Positions 43,362 to 51,240 of a stretch of DNA of 64,000 nucleotides are shown here, one piece after another. The notes beneath the pieces were generated by a model. The model was not told the DNA's origin. It saw only the letters and a program-made list of their open reading frames with translations, and made no database searches. Source of the DNA: CAIZQW01 sp942493055 (lineage in GTDB: Bacteria; Verrucomicrobiota; Kiritimatiellia; RFP12; UBA1067); assembly GCA_942493055.1 (NCBI GenBank), contig OW818680.1, positions 4,960,001 to 5,024,000 of the forward strand, in the 5' to 3' direction. Each line of letters starts with the position of its first letter. Within the stretch, counting starts at the first letter, position 1. Position numbers and translations under genes: made by a program.

Positions 43362-44402
43362 CTAGCAGGTCTGCATGATTCTGCCGACGATTTCCACGGC
43401 CTTCGGTATCTGCTCCGCTGTCACCATCAGGTTCGTGACCGCACGGATACTGTTGGGGCCGAGTGCCAGCATACGAACGCCAGCTTGGTCCAGCCTCTGC
43501 ACCAGTTCCTTCGCTTGCACTGTTTTCACATTGAAGAATACGATGTTGGTCTGTACCGAGGCGGGATCGAGTTCGATGCCGGGCAGACGGGCCAGGCCTT
43601 GGGCAAGTGCGCGGGCGTTCGCATGGTCTTCGGCCAGTCGGGAACGCTGATATTCCAGCGCGTACAGCGCACCTGCGGCCAGAATCCCCGACTGCCGCAT
43701 CCCGCCGCCGAACATCTTGCGGAAGCGCCGCGCCCGCTGAATAAAGTCGCGCGACCCGCAAAGCGCCGAGCCGATGGGCGCGCCGAGGCCCTTGGAGAAA
43801 CAGACGCTCACGGAAGCGAAGTGCGCAGCGTAGTCCCGCTCGGCGATGCCGGTGGCGACAGACGCATTCCAGATCCGGGCACCGTCGAGGTGCATGGCTA
43901 AGCCCTGACGGCGGGCGAGGTCTGCGACCTCGCGAATGCGCTCCAGAGGCCAGATCGTACCGCCGCCCCGATTGTGGGTGTTCTCCAGACAGACGAGTTT
44001 CGTGGGCGGAAAGTGTTGGTCCGGCGGACGCAGGGCCGCCTCCACATCTGCCGCCGTGAAGATACCGCGCACACCGTTCAGACACCGGCACGACACGCCG
44101 GAGAGCGCTGCGGGTCCGCCGGCTTCGTAGTAATAAATGTGAGCATTGGCATCGATGAGGATTTCGTCGCCCGACTCTGTATGCGCGCGGACCGCGAGCT
44201 GATTAGCCATCGTTCCCGAAGGCGCGAACAGGGCGGCCTCTTTGCCCAGCATTTCCGCTACGCAGGCTTCAAGGCGTTTCACGGTGGGGTCGTCACCAAA
44301 CACATCATCGCCCACCTCCGCGCCCGCCATTGCGGCGCGCATGCCAGGCGTGGGCTGGGTGATGGTGTCGCTGCGGAGATCAATGGCGTATGTATCGTTC
44401 AT
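43362..44402 (-). CDS. ltaE: Low-specificity L-threonine aldolase
   Basis: 346 aa PLP enzyme, fold type I. Motifs: IDLRSDTITQPTPGMRAAM, the phosphate-binding PSGTMANQLA, HLDGARIWNA with Asp173, and the PLP Lys204 in CFSKGLGAPIGS. It cleaves L-threonine or allo-threonine to glycine and acetaldehyde in the cytoplasm. GAGGAG upstream supports the start. The next gene upstream, on the same strand, is unrelated in function, so it may be transcribed singly or as part of a loose run. Confidence 0.94.
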   Translation of the reverse strand: MNDTYAIDLRSDTITQPTPGMRAAMAGAEVGDDVFGDDPTVKRLEACVAEMLGKEAALFAPSGTMANQLAVRAHTESGDEILIDANAHIYYYEAGGPAALSGVSCRCLNGVRGIFTAADVEAALRPPDQHFPPTKLVCLENTHNRGGGTIWPLERIREVADLARRQGLAMHLDGARIWNASVATGIAERDYAAHFASVSVCFSKGLGAPIGSALCGSRDFIQRARRFRKMFGGGMRQSGILAAGALYALEYQRSRLAEDHANARALAQGLARLPGIELDPASVQTNIVFFNVKTVQAKELVQRLDQAGVRMLALGPNSIRAVTNLMVTAEQIPKAVEIVGRIMQTC

Positions 44403-44438
44403 GAATTGTGGCTCCTCGTGTGCTGCTGGTTCAATGTT

Positions 44439-45506
44439 CTACCTCTTCTCCCCGATCCTGCGGACCTGAATCGACGCGCCGCCATTGCGGGTGAATTTCT
44501 CGATGGCCCCCACATTCCCCTCGACGACCCAGTGGTTAATATCGCCCGTGCCGAGATTGTTGGGGTCATTGAGATTATAGGCTGTTGCCTGCCAGTCGTT
44601 ATTGCTGTCGGTCTGATTTTTTCCGGCAATCTCCATGTCCAGTTGGTCGATCATAAACCCATGCTTGCCTGTCACTGCGACTGCGTGTGTGCAGCGCTGC
44701 GCCCCGACCCTGCCAAAGCGGGAGGCGTGATGGCCGAAGGCAAATTCCAGGCCGTTGACGTTAGAGGCCAAATTGATATTGTCCCCGTCCGTATGCTCGT
44801 TGACAAGGATTCCGGTATGATATCCGGTCACAATGACGTTCCGCAGGATGGTCAAGGCGGCGTTATTGCACGCTGGCGTGACCAGACCACGCGTACCGTG
44901 TGTTGGTTTGGAGGCCTGCACGTTATAGATGTCGGTGTTGACAAAGACATTCTCAAGCCTGCACTGCATGGCAAAATGCAGGTCAATGCCGCTGATGGCC
45001 GGATTGTTATAGGTTCGCACGTCGAGGTTATGGATCACCACGTAAACCGCTGAGAAGCCTCCGTAGAGCGATTGGGGTGAACGACTTGCTGAGATGACCG
45101 CGGGTCCGGCAGTCTCCAGGCACTTGACGATGGTGCCATGATTCTGCAACGGGAAATTCCCGATGGTGCCAAAGACAGGCGTGGGTTCGCTCTCGCCCGC
45201 GATCTCCACAGTGATCCAGCTGGGTAGGGGTTTCGAAACCGCAGGGATCACGATCCTGCCGCGATAGAGGCCGTCCGGCAAAACCATTTTCCCGCCGCCA
45301 GCTTCGATTAGCGCCTTCAGACATGCCGAGAACGCTGCAGTGTTGTCCGTCTTGTCATCGCCCACAGCCCCGTATTTAAGCACATTGAACACCCGCGTCT
45401 CCGAGGTGACGGCCGTTGAGCTTGCTTTCTCGCCCCCATCCGCCGCAACAGCCGCACCCGTCAAAAGGCAGCACCACATTGTCATCCAAGCTATCGTCTT
45501 CCGCAT
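44439..45506 (-). CDS. Secreted pectate-lyase-like right-handed beta-helix protein
   Basis: 355 aa. The signal peptide ends near GAAVAADG. The start motif FNVLKYGAVGDDKTDNTAAFSACLKA is that of the pectate_lyase_3 / glycosyl-hydrolase-28-like beta-helix families, followed by GGGKMVLPDGLY. Coils with repeated Asn and hydrophobic ladder residues follow (IHNLDVRTYNNPAISGIDLHF in part, LRNVIVTGYHTGILVNEHTDG). No clear GH28 catalytic triad (NTD...DD...RIK) was found, so it may be a lyase, an epimerase-like protein or a binder. AAGGAG upstream supports the ATG. Confidence 0.8.
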   Translation of the reverse strand: MRKTIAWMTMWCCLLTGAAVAADGGEKASSTAVTSETRVFNVLKYGAVGDDKTDNTAAFSACLKALIEAGGGKMVLPDGLYRGRIVIPAVSKPLPSWITVEIAGESEPTPVFGTIGNFPLQNHGTIVKCLETAGPAVISASRSPQSLYGGFSAVYVVIHNLDVRTYNNPAISGIDLHFAMQCRLENVFVNTDIYNVQASKPTHGTRGLVTPACNNAALTILRNVIVTGYHTGILVNEHTDGDNINLASNVNGLEFAFGHHASRFGRVGAQRCTHAVAVTGKHGFMIDQLDMEIAGKNQTDSNNDWQATAYNLNDPNNLGTGDINHWVVEGNVGAIEKFTRNGGASIQVRRIGEKR

Positions 45507-45604
45507 AAAATCTCCTTATTTGCCGCCAAACACAAGTGATTAGAGGCAACGAAGTTGTTCCCTTAATAACCTAGTTGGCATTTAGAGCATTCGTTTTCCA
45601 TACT

Positions 45605-45907
45605 TTATCGCCAAAGGTTTTGGATCAAAAAATGGGAATTTGCATCAAATTCTGCCCAGATCGCGAAGACAGAAAATGCAAAGGCGCACCAAGCTATGAT
45701 TTTATCTGGTCGCTCCTTTGCAATCGACAGCATGATGAACCCCCATGAGATTGGGTAAAGAGCTAATAGGAGGGCCGTCAAATGGAAGTGGCAACCGCAG
45801 ATTAACATTGGGTATAGGAGTACCGACAAGACGATGCAGAGGATTGTGTACTCCAGCATCCATCGCCATAGTGGTCTTGTCTGTTCGTTATTCATTAGCT
45901 TTAACAT
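45605..45907 (-). CDS. Small membrane protein of unknown function
   Basis: 100 aa with three hydrophobic stretches (YTILCIVLSVLLYPMLICG, FHLTALLLALYPISWGFIML and IIAWCAFAFSVFAIWAEF). ATGs at 45907 and 45895 are possible starts. No family was recognised, and it may be a minor accessory gene. It stands alone next to a repeat-rich gap. Confidence 0.5.
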   Translation of the reverse strand: MLKLMNNEQTRPLWRWMLEYTILCIVLSVLLYPMLICGCHFHLTALLLALYPISWGFIMLSIAKERPDKIIAWCAFAFSVFAIWAEFDANSHFLIQNLWR

Positions 45908-46519
45908 CCCAAATCAGATTGTGGAACAATTCCAAATCTTTGATGAGAGTATGGCAAACTTATGGTTATGGGACAAGAATATTGAATGGCTTGGGAGAGA
46001 TTCAAGGGGATTGCCGGTTCGGTACGAATCCTGGGCGTATAGGCGTCCACGCCCAATGTCACTACCTTTTCGCAGCCCGTTTCTTCTTTGTCTTCGGTGT
46101 TAGCTTGCTGCAAACGAAAGGCTTATCTCCTGGGAACGCCGACGCCTGGCCGCCGTAGCCTGGGCGTAGGCGGGTCCCGGCTCCGGCGGGCAAGATGCCC
46201 GCGCTCCTTTGAGGGCAGCAATAGAAGGGAGCGTGGTCGCCTGCCACGCCGTAGCCTTTGGCGTAGGCGGGTCCCGCCCGCATTAAAGAGAAGGGGCATT
46301 CTTGTCTGTCCCCCTGTTGCCGAAACGAAAAGATAGTGGCATTGGGCGTCCACGCCTGTACAGCGACCTGTCCGCCGTTTTATCCGCCGTAGGCGTTGCG
46401 TAGGCGGAAGCCTTGGCGTGGAAGCCAAGGATATATGCCGGGGCCGGCAGTTGCCGGCCCCGTGAACAGGCGGGGACGCCTATTCGCCCAGCAATGCCTC
46501 CACGAACCCTTCTGCCAAG
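45908..46519. repeat. Gene-poor repeat cluster with nested palindromes
   Basis: No gene is supported here. 46130-46310 has two copies of a CCGTAGCC...GGCGTAGGCGGGTCCC unit around a GGGCAAGATGCCC segment shared with 41880. 46345-46480 is a large palindrome: outer arms GGCGTCCACGCCTGT/ACAGGCGGGGACGCC (one mismatch) enclose TCCGCC/GGCGGA, CTTGGC/GCCAAG and a perfect GGGGCCGGCA/TGCCGGCCCC hairpin at 46440-46461. 45908-46120 shows nothing recognisable. Confidence 0.75.
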
Positions 46520-46584
46520 TTGCACGAAAAAGCAATTAATTTGCACGATAAGGCATGGAAGCCTTTTGCAAAATACGGTATAGT
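46520..46584 (+). promoter_or_regulatory. Paired direct repeats and -10 box of the second carbohydrate locus
   Basis: TTGCACGAAAAAGCA (46520-46534) and TTGCACGATAAGGCA (46541-46555) are direct repeats with a 21-bp period. A -10-like TATAGT follows at 46579-46584. The gap from the end of the second repeat to the -10 box is 23 bp, exactly as at 58166-58230. The -35 region lies immediately next to the second repeat and is poor (TGGAAG), as expected for an activator-dependent promoter. The AraC-type XylR-like protein encoded at 53253 is the natural candidate. Confidence 0.72.
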
Positions 46585-46613
46585 CTTTGCATAAATAGAC
46601 CTAGGACTTTATT

Positions 46614-48770
46614 ATGAGACTGACATTACTTTTTTTGACCACTATAATTATTTCAGGGAGCATCTTTGCTCAGCCACCCACGAGTCGGGACCTCATGGAG
46701 AGCGATGCGCGTCAGCGTAGGGACTTGAGCTTGCCGCATTCTCGCCTTGTGTTGAACTTCTTTGATTTCAAGAGCACGAACAGCGCATGCGCGTTCGGCA
46801 CGGCGGCGAATCTGCCGCTTCATGCCGCATGGCTTTCGACGGAGAAGAATGACCCGAGCCATCAGGCGAATTCGCGTTTCAGTCGCGCGGTACCTGAACT
46901 GCTGATGCTTTACCGGGCGAGTTCGACGAACATGCTCGCGTCTGTGATTGATACAGAAAACTCCTTAGCGCAGACCTATTCGACGACGTGGGCGCCCCAT
47001 GCGTTGGGCTTTGCGGGGCGCTATGCGAATGGCTCCGAAGTCCATGGACAAGAATTCCTTGCCGACGAGGAGACGCTTGTGCGTCAGATGCGCTTTACAG
47101 GACAAACCTCGTCGTTTGTTGTGGCAGGCCGTTTTCAAGGCGAGGCAGAGATCAAGAGCAAACAGCTGCTGGTTCGGAACGGGGCGATCCGGTATGCAAT
47201 AGAACTGGATGCGCCTGGAACCTTTGAGCTTCTGACCCCGCCTGCTGGCTTTCGTCCGCTTATCGGTCGGGGCGTGAGCGAAGCGGCCTGGGGCGGGATT
47301 GCCTCTGGCAGGAAGCCGGTAGAGGGGGCCTGGTGGAGTTATAAAATTGATCCGTATGCATGTCCGCGTGGCTGTGTGAACGTTGTTGTCAAGTTTGCGG
47401 AGCCAGAGGAGTCTGATGCCTCGCTTCTTTCGCATGTCCACGGGGTTGCGGATTCGCGGGCGTTGGAGAACATTCTGGAGAAGCGAGCCGCTCGCTGGGA
47501 TCAATGGTTGCAGGCCATTCCGGAACCCTACACTGCGGATCTGCTTAAGACAATCAACCCCAAAGGGGCCACAGAAGAGGGCATCCGTCAGGCCTATTAC
47601 AAGGCCTGGGTCTTTACCATTCAGAATGTGATTCCAGGGGATAAGAAGTGTTATCCCTATCCTCAGTTAGCCACAGGCAAGCCTTCGTTATGGGATGAGG
47701 GTGAAAAGCGTGCGCCCTTCTCGGCAGCGTGGGAAAGTTTTCTCGGCACTCAATTTTATGCATTCATTGATCCGAAGACAGCGGTGGAGTCCTTTAAGGG
47801 GTTGATGTCGCTGGTGGATCAGGATGGCATGCTGGGGGGAGAGAGCTTGCCGTCGCGCAAGGCGCAGACGGCCATGGTGCTCTACCGTCTGACAGGTGAC
47901 CTTGATATGTTGAAGGAAACCTATCCCGCGCTCTGCCGCTATATGGAGTGGCGCATGAAGATCACGCATTGGGTTTATGGCAATATGAAGCAAAATCCAA
48001 AGTGGAAGGATGCGGAGTTTGTCTTTTCCGCGATTGTCGACATGGAGCATCTGGCGGATGTTGCAACGCTCCTCGGGAAGCCCGAAGAGGCGAAGCTGTG
48101 GCAAGAGAAACGCGTAGCATTCTACAAAGAGTCACAGAAATGGTTCTGGGCGACCCCGACAACCCCGCCCGTTCAAAACTGGTGCGGAAACGGCCCTGTT
48201 CCGAATCCGCAGGATCATGCGATCTGGGTGACGACGGCTTTTTATATGGACGGAATGCTCAAGGATGACTATCTTAAGAGCACGTTGGCAAAATTTGATA
48301 AGTGTTATAATACAGAGGCAAACTTTGCAGGCTTCGGCATGCCGAAGTATCCGGATATGAGTTATACGGTTTATGGATTGTTGAAACAGGGGTATACGTC
48401 GCGTGCCCGAGGGGTTATGGAAGCGTGCATACGCGACATCGTGCGCGCGGGCGCGCCCTTTGCGGAGCAATATGTGGGCGACGATTTCCGTGCGGACGGT
48501 GTACGGCCATCGCTCTTCGGTTCGAGCACGATCATTGACTTTACGATGCTGATGAATGGGTATAAGTATGATCGGGGCACGCCCACAATCGCACTGACCC
48601 ATGCGCAGGACAGCGGTATGTTAGGGCTGCTGATCAGAGGGAGGACGTTTGATTTAAAGCATGAGGATGGCATGGTGCTGTTCGGGGAAAAGGGGAAGAT
48701 GAATCCGGTCTATGCCAAGGTCGGCCAAGTTGTAGAAATGGTGGGAGCTCCCGCTGCGGAGTCCCGATAA
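46614..48770 (+). CDS. Secreted (alpha/alpha)6 six-hairpin glycosidase
   Basis: 718 aa. The signal peptide ends near GSIFAQ. An N-terminal beta-sandwich (about 25-300) leads to a helical toroid of six-hairpin type. Its motifs are WDEGEKRAPFSAAWESFLGTQFYAF (in part), GESLPSRKAQTAMVLYRLTGD, YPALCRYMEWRMK, FVFSAIVDMEHLADVA and QDHAIWVTTAFYMDGM. The order resembles GH37, GH63 and GH78 enzymes, which are inverting and use an Asp/Glu pair; the Asp/Glu of LWDEGEKR are candidates. It heads the locus behind the direct-repeat promoter, 11 bp upstream of the GH130 gene. The exact family is uncertain. Confidence 0.8.
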   Translation: MRLTLLFLTTIIISGSIFAQPPTSRDLMESDARQRRDLSLPHSRLVLNFFDFKSTNSACAFGTAANLPLHAAWLSTEKNDPSHQANSRFSRAVPELLMLYRASSTNMLASVIDTENSLAQTYSTTWAPHALGFAGRYANGSEVHGQEFLADEETLVRQMRFTGQTSSFVVAGRFQGEAEIKSKQLLVRNGAIRYAIELDAPGTFELLTPPAGFRPLIGRGVSEAAWGGIASGRKPVEGAWWSYKIDPYACPRGCVNVVVKFAEPEESDASLLSHVHGVADSRALENILEKRAARWDQWLQAIPEPYTADLLKTINPKGATEEGIRQAYYKAWVFTIQNVIPGDKKCYPYPQLATGKPSLWDEGEKRAPFSAAWESFLGTQFYAFIDPKTAVESFKGLMSLVDQDGMLGGESLPSRKAQTAMVLYRLTGDLDMLKETYPALCRYMEWRMKITHWVYGNMKQNPKWKDAEFVFSAIVDMEHLADVATLLGKPEEAKLWQEKRVAFYKESQKWFWATPTTPPVQNWCGNGPVPNPQDHAIWVTTAFYMDGMLKDDYLKSTLAKFDKCYNTEANFAGFGMPKYPDMSYTVYGLLKQGYTSRARGVMEACIRDIVRAGAPFAEQYVGDDFRADGVRPSLFGSSTIIDFTMLMNGYKYDRGTPTIALTHAQDSGMLGLLIRGRTFDLKHEDGMVLFGEKGKMNPVYAKVGQVVEMVGAPAAESR

Positions 48771-48781
48771 GGAGAAAAAAC

Positions 48782-49825
48782 ATGGTTACGCGTTTTGAAG
48801 AAAATCCGATTATTAAGCCAGCGATGCTGAAACCCTCGATGGAAGGGATGAAGATTGAATGCACGATCAACCCGGGCGCTTTTACCTTTGAAGGCAAGAC
48901 GTGGCTGATTGTGCGCGTCTGTGAACGTCCGCCCCAGACCCCGGGCAAGACGACCTTCCCGATCTTTGATGAGAACGGCAAGCTGAAAATACTGACCTTT
49001 GACAACACGGATCCGGACTTGGATCTCTCCGATGCGCGCCTGGTGACCTACAAAGGCGTGACCTATCTTTCGACGATCTCACATCTGCGCTTGATCTGCT
49101 CAGACGATGGCGTCCATTTCTATGAACCTGATGAGAAGCCGCGCATGATCACGGGCTTAGGGTCGCTGGAGACCTTCGGTATTGAGGATTGCCGCGTGGC
49201 AAAGATTGACGGAACCTTTTATCTGACTTTCACGGAAGTTTCGGAAAGCGGGGTCGGCGTGGGCATGATCAGTACCAAGGACTGGCGTGCGTTTGTGCGT
49301 CATGGCATGATCATTCCGCCGCATAACAAAGATTGCGCGCTCTTCGAGGAGAAGGTGGCCGGCAAGTACTGGTGTCTGCATCGTCCGAGCGGCACGGAAC
49401 TGGGCGGCAATTATATCTGGCTCGCCTCCTCCCCGGATCTGATCCACTGGGGCAATCATACCTGTATCGCGCATACGCGTCCGGGGAAATGGGATGCGGC
49501 GCGCGTGGGCGCAGGCTGCTCACCGATCAAGACCGACAAGGGATGGCTCATGATCTACCACGGTGCCACGAAGAAGCATCGCTATTGCCTGGCCGCTATT
49601 CTGCTGGATTTGAATGATCCAACGAAGGTCATCGCCCGCTCGGATGCGCCGCTCATGGAGCCGACGCTTACCTACGAAACCTGCGGCTTCTTCGGCGAAG
49701 TCATCTTCACGAACGGCCATATCGTTGACGGCGATACGGTCACGATGTACTATGGTGCTGCGGATGAGGTCATCTGCGGTGCGAAGTTGTCGATAAAAGA
49801 GATTCTAAAGAGCTTAGGTGTTTAA
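48782..49825 (+). CDS. GH130-family beta-mannoside phosphorylase-like protein
   Basis: 347 aa, no signal peptide, so cytoplasmic. GH130 hallmarks: IECTINPGAF, FGIEDCRV (the acid Asp), NKDCALFEEKVAGKYWCLHRPSG (phosphate-binding region, quoted in part), RVGAGCSPIKTDKGWLMIYHG and GFFGEVIFTNGHI. GH130 enzymes phosphorolyse beta-1,4-mannosyl-glucose, mannooligosaccharides or beta-1,2-mannosides. AAGGAG precedes the ATG. The MFS transporter gene starts 2 bp after the stop, which points to uptake followed by phosphorolysis. The specific linkage is not readable. Confidence 0.9.
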   Translation: MVTRFEENPIIKPAMLKPSMEGMKIECTINPGAFTFEGKTWLIVRVCERPPQTPGKTTFPIFDENGKLKILTFDNTDPDLDLSDARLVTYKGVTYLSTISHLRLICSDDGVHFYEPDEKPRMITGLGSLETFGIEDCRVAKIDGTFYLTFTEVSESGVGVGMISTKDWRAFVRHGMIIPPHNKDCALFEEKVAGKYWCLHRPSGTELGGNYIWLASSPDLIHWGNHTCIAHTRPGKWDAARVGAGCSPIKTDKGWLMIYHGATKKHRYCLAAILLDLNDPTKVIARSDAPLMEPTLTYETCGFFGEVIFTNGHIVDGDTVTMYYGAADEVICGAKLSIKEILKSLGV

Positions 49826-49827
49826 TT

Positions 49828-51054
49828 ATGTTAAAAAAAGAACTCGAGGTCTTTAGGAGCCAGACAAAGAATGTGCGCGTCCTCCTGTCGGCGTTCATGC
49901 TCTATGCCATGGTCATGCCGGTGATGAATGTCTTTGTGGGCTCTTACATCATGCGTAATTCGCAGGATGTCGGCAAGGTCGTGCTCTACCAGCTGATGAT
50001 CTACACAGGCATCCCGGTGACAGCTTGGCTGAATGGCTATCTGCTCAACCGGATGAAGGGCTCCTGGCTCTATGCGGCGGGGATGTTCTTGAGCGGGATA
50101 TCGATGTTCGTCATGACCTCGATTAAAACGCTGGACAACACGGGCATTGCAGTTGCAGGTTTGCTGATGGGCGGTGCAGCCGGGCTTTTCTGGTCCAACC
50201 GTAATTATCTGGTTCTGAAAAGCACGACCGATGAAAACCGCAATTACTATCAGGGACTCGAATCCTTTATGGGGACCTTCTGCAGCGTCTTCGTTCCCTT
50301 GCTGGTCGGCTGGGCAATCGCGGTCTCGCCGAAATTGTTCGCCACGGCAGATGTGAACACAGCCTATCGCATGGTGACCTTCCTGGTGATGGTGCTGACG
50401 GCGGTTGCCGCATGCATCATTCTGCGGGGGGACTTTGAGAGTCCGAAACTGCCCAAATTCGTCTACTTCAAGTTTAATGCGCTTTGGAATAAACTTCTGG
50501 TGCTGGCTGCATTCAAGGGTATGGTGCAGGGGTTCATTGTGACCGCGCCTGCCATGCTGATCATGCATGTCATGAAGGGCGAAGAAGGCGCGCTGGGCAC
50601 GGTACAGAGCGTTGGGGCGTTACTCTCCGCTCTGCTCATGTATGTGATCGGCCGTCGTGCAAAGCCGGAACACCGGATGATGATTTTTGGCGGGGGTATC
50701 TGGCTCTTTGCACTCGGCGCCATCTTGAATGGTGTGTTATTTAATTCTATGGCTGTTATCTTATTTATGGTCTGCATGATGTTTGCTCAGGCCTTGTTGG
50801 ATATTGCCTACTTCCCGATTCAGATGAAGGTGATTGATTATGTTGCGAAGATTGAGCAACGCAATGACTATGCCTATATTTTGAGTCATGAGACAGGCCT
50901 CTATCTCGGCAGGCTCTTTGGTTGCGGGCTCTTTTTGCTGATCGCCTACTGTGTGTCGCGTGAGATGGCGTTGCGGGTTGTGCTTCCGCTGGTTGCGCTG
51001 ATTCAGGCGCTCTCCATCCCGCTGGCCAAGCATATCCTGAGGAGAATGGGATAA
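49828..51054 (+). CDS. MFS transporter
   Basis: 408 aa with about 12 hydrophobic segments, including LLSAFMLYAMVMPVMNVFVGS, VAGLLMGGAAGLFWSNRNYL and FGCGLFLLIAYCVS. The loop between segments 2 and 3 carries YLLNRMKGSW, the position of the MFS signature. Its closest general resemblance is to small bacterial MFS permeases of the YqgE type. It is inserted between the GH130 gene and the GxGYxYP lipoprotein gene, so oligosaccharide uptake is the likely job, by context only. Confidence 0.85.
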   Translation: MLKKELEVFRSQTKNVRVLLSAFMLYAMVMPVMNVFVGSYIMRNSQDVGKVVLYQLMIYTGIPVTAWLNGYLLNRMKGSWLYAAGMFLSGISMFVMTSIKTLDNTGIAVAGLLMGGAAGLFWSNRNYLVLKSTTDENRNYYQGLESFMGTFCSVFVPLLVGWAIAVSPKLFATADVNTAYRMVTFLVMVLTAVAACIILRGDFESPKLPKFVYFKFNALWNKLLVLAAFKGMVQGFIVTAPAMLIMHVMKGEEGALGTVQSVGALLSALLMYVIGRRAKPEHRMMIFGGGIWLFALGAILNGVLFNSMAVILFMVCMMFAQALLDIAYFPIQMKVIDYVAKIEQRNDYAYILSHETGLYLGRLFGCGLFLLIAYCVSREMALRVVLPLVALIQALSIPLAKHILRRMG

Positions 51055-51061
51055 GGGGAGG

Positions 51062-51240
51062 ATGGAATGATGGAATGGTGGAATAATGGAATGATGGGCG
51101 GGAGCCTTGCTGGACGAAACCTGTACGCAGGGTTTGCTCCTTGCATGACAGGCGTGCTGCTTGCGGTTTACTGTGCAGGCTGCAAGCCAACTGCCAGTGG
51201 ATTTGAACATTCCAACATTCCCATATTCCAACATTCCAGT
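51062..51240. repeat. GGAAT-armed hairpin repeat, copy C, inside a CDS
   Basis: The left arm (51062-51096; GGAATGATGGAATGGTGG) begins just after the MFS stop. The right arm (51211-51240; CATTCCAACATTCCCATATT) lies in the next gene. In place of the usual GC-rich core, about 115 bp encode a signal peptide. Both arms are in the reading frame opened at 51067. Confidence 0.85.

Noticed and set aside
43974..45053. Forward open frame of 359 codons over threonine aldolase and the beta-helix gene
   Set aside because: It spans two well-supported reverse genes and their intergenic region and shows no family motif.
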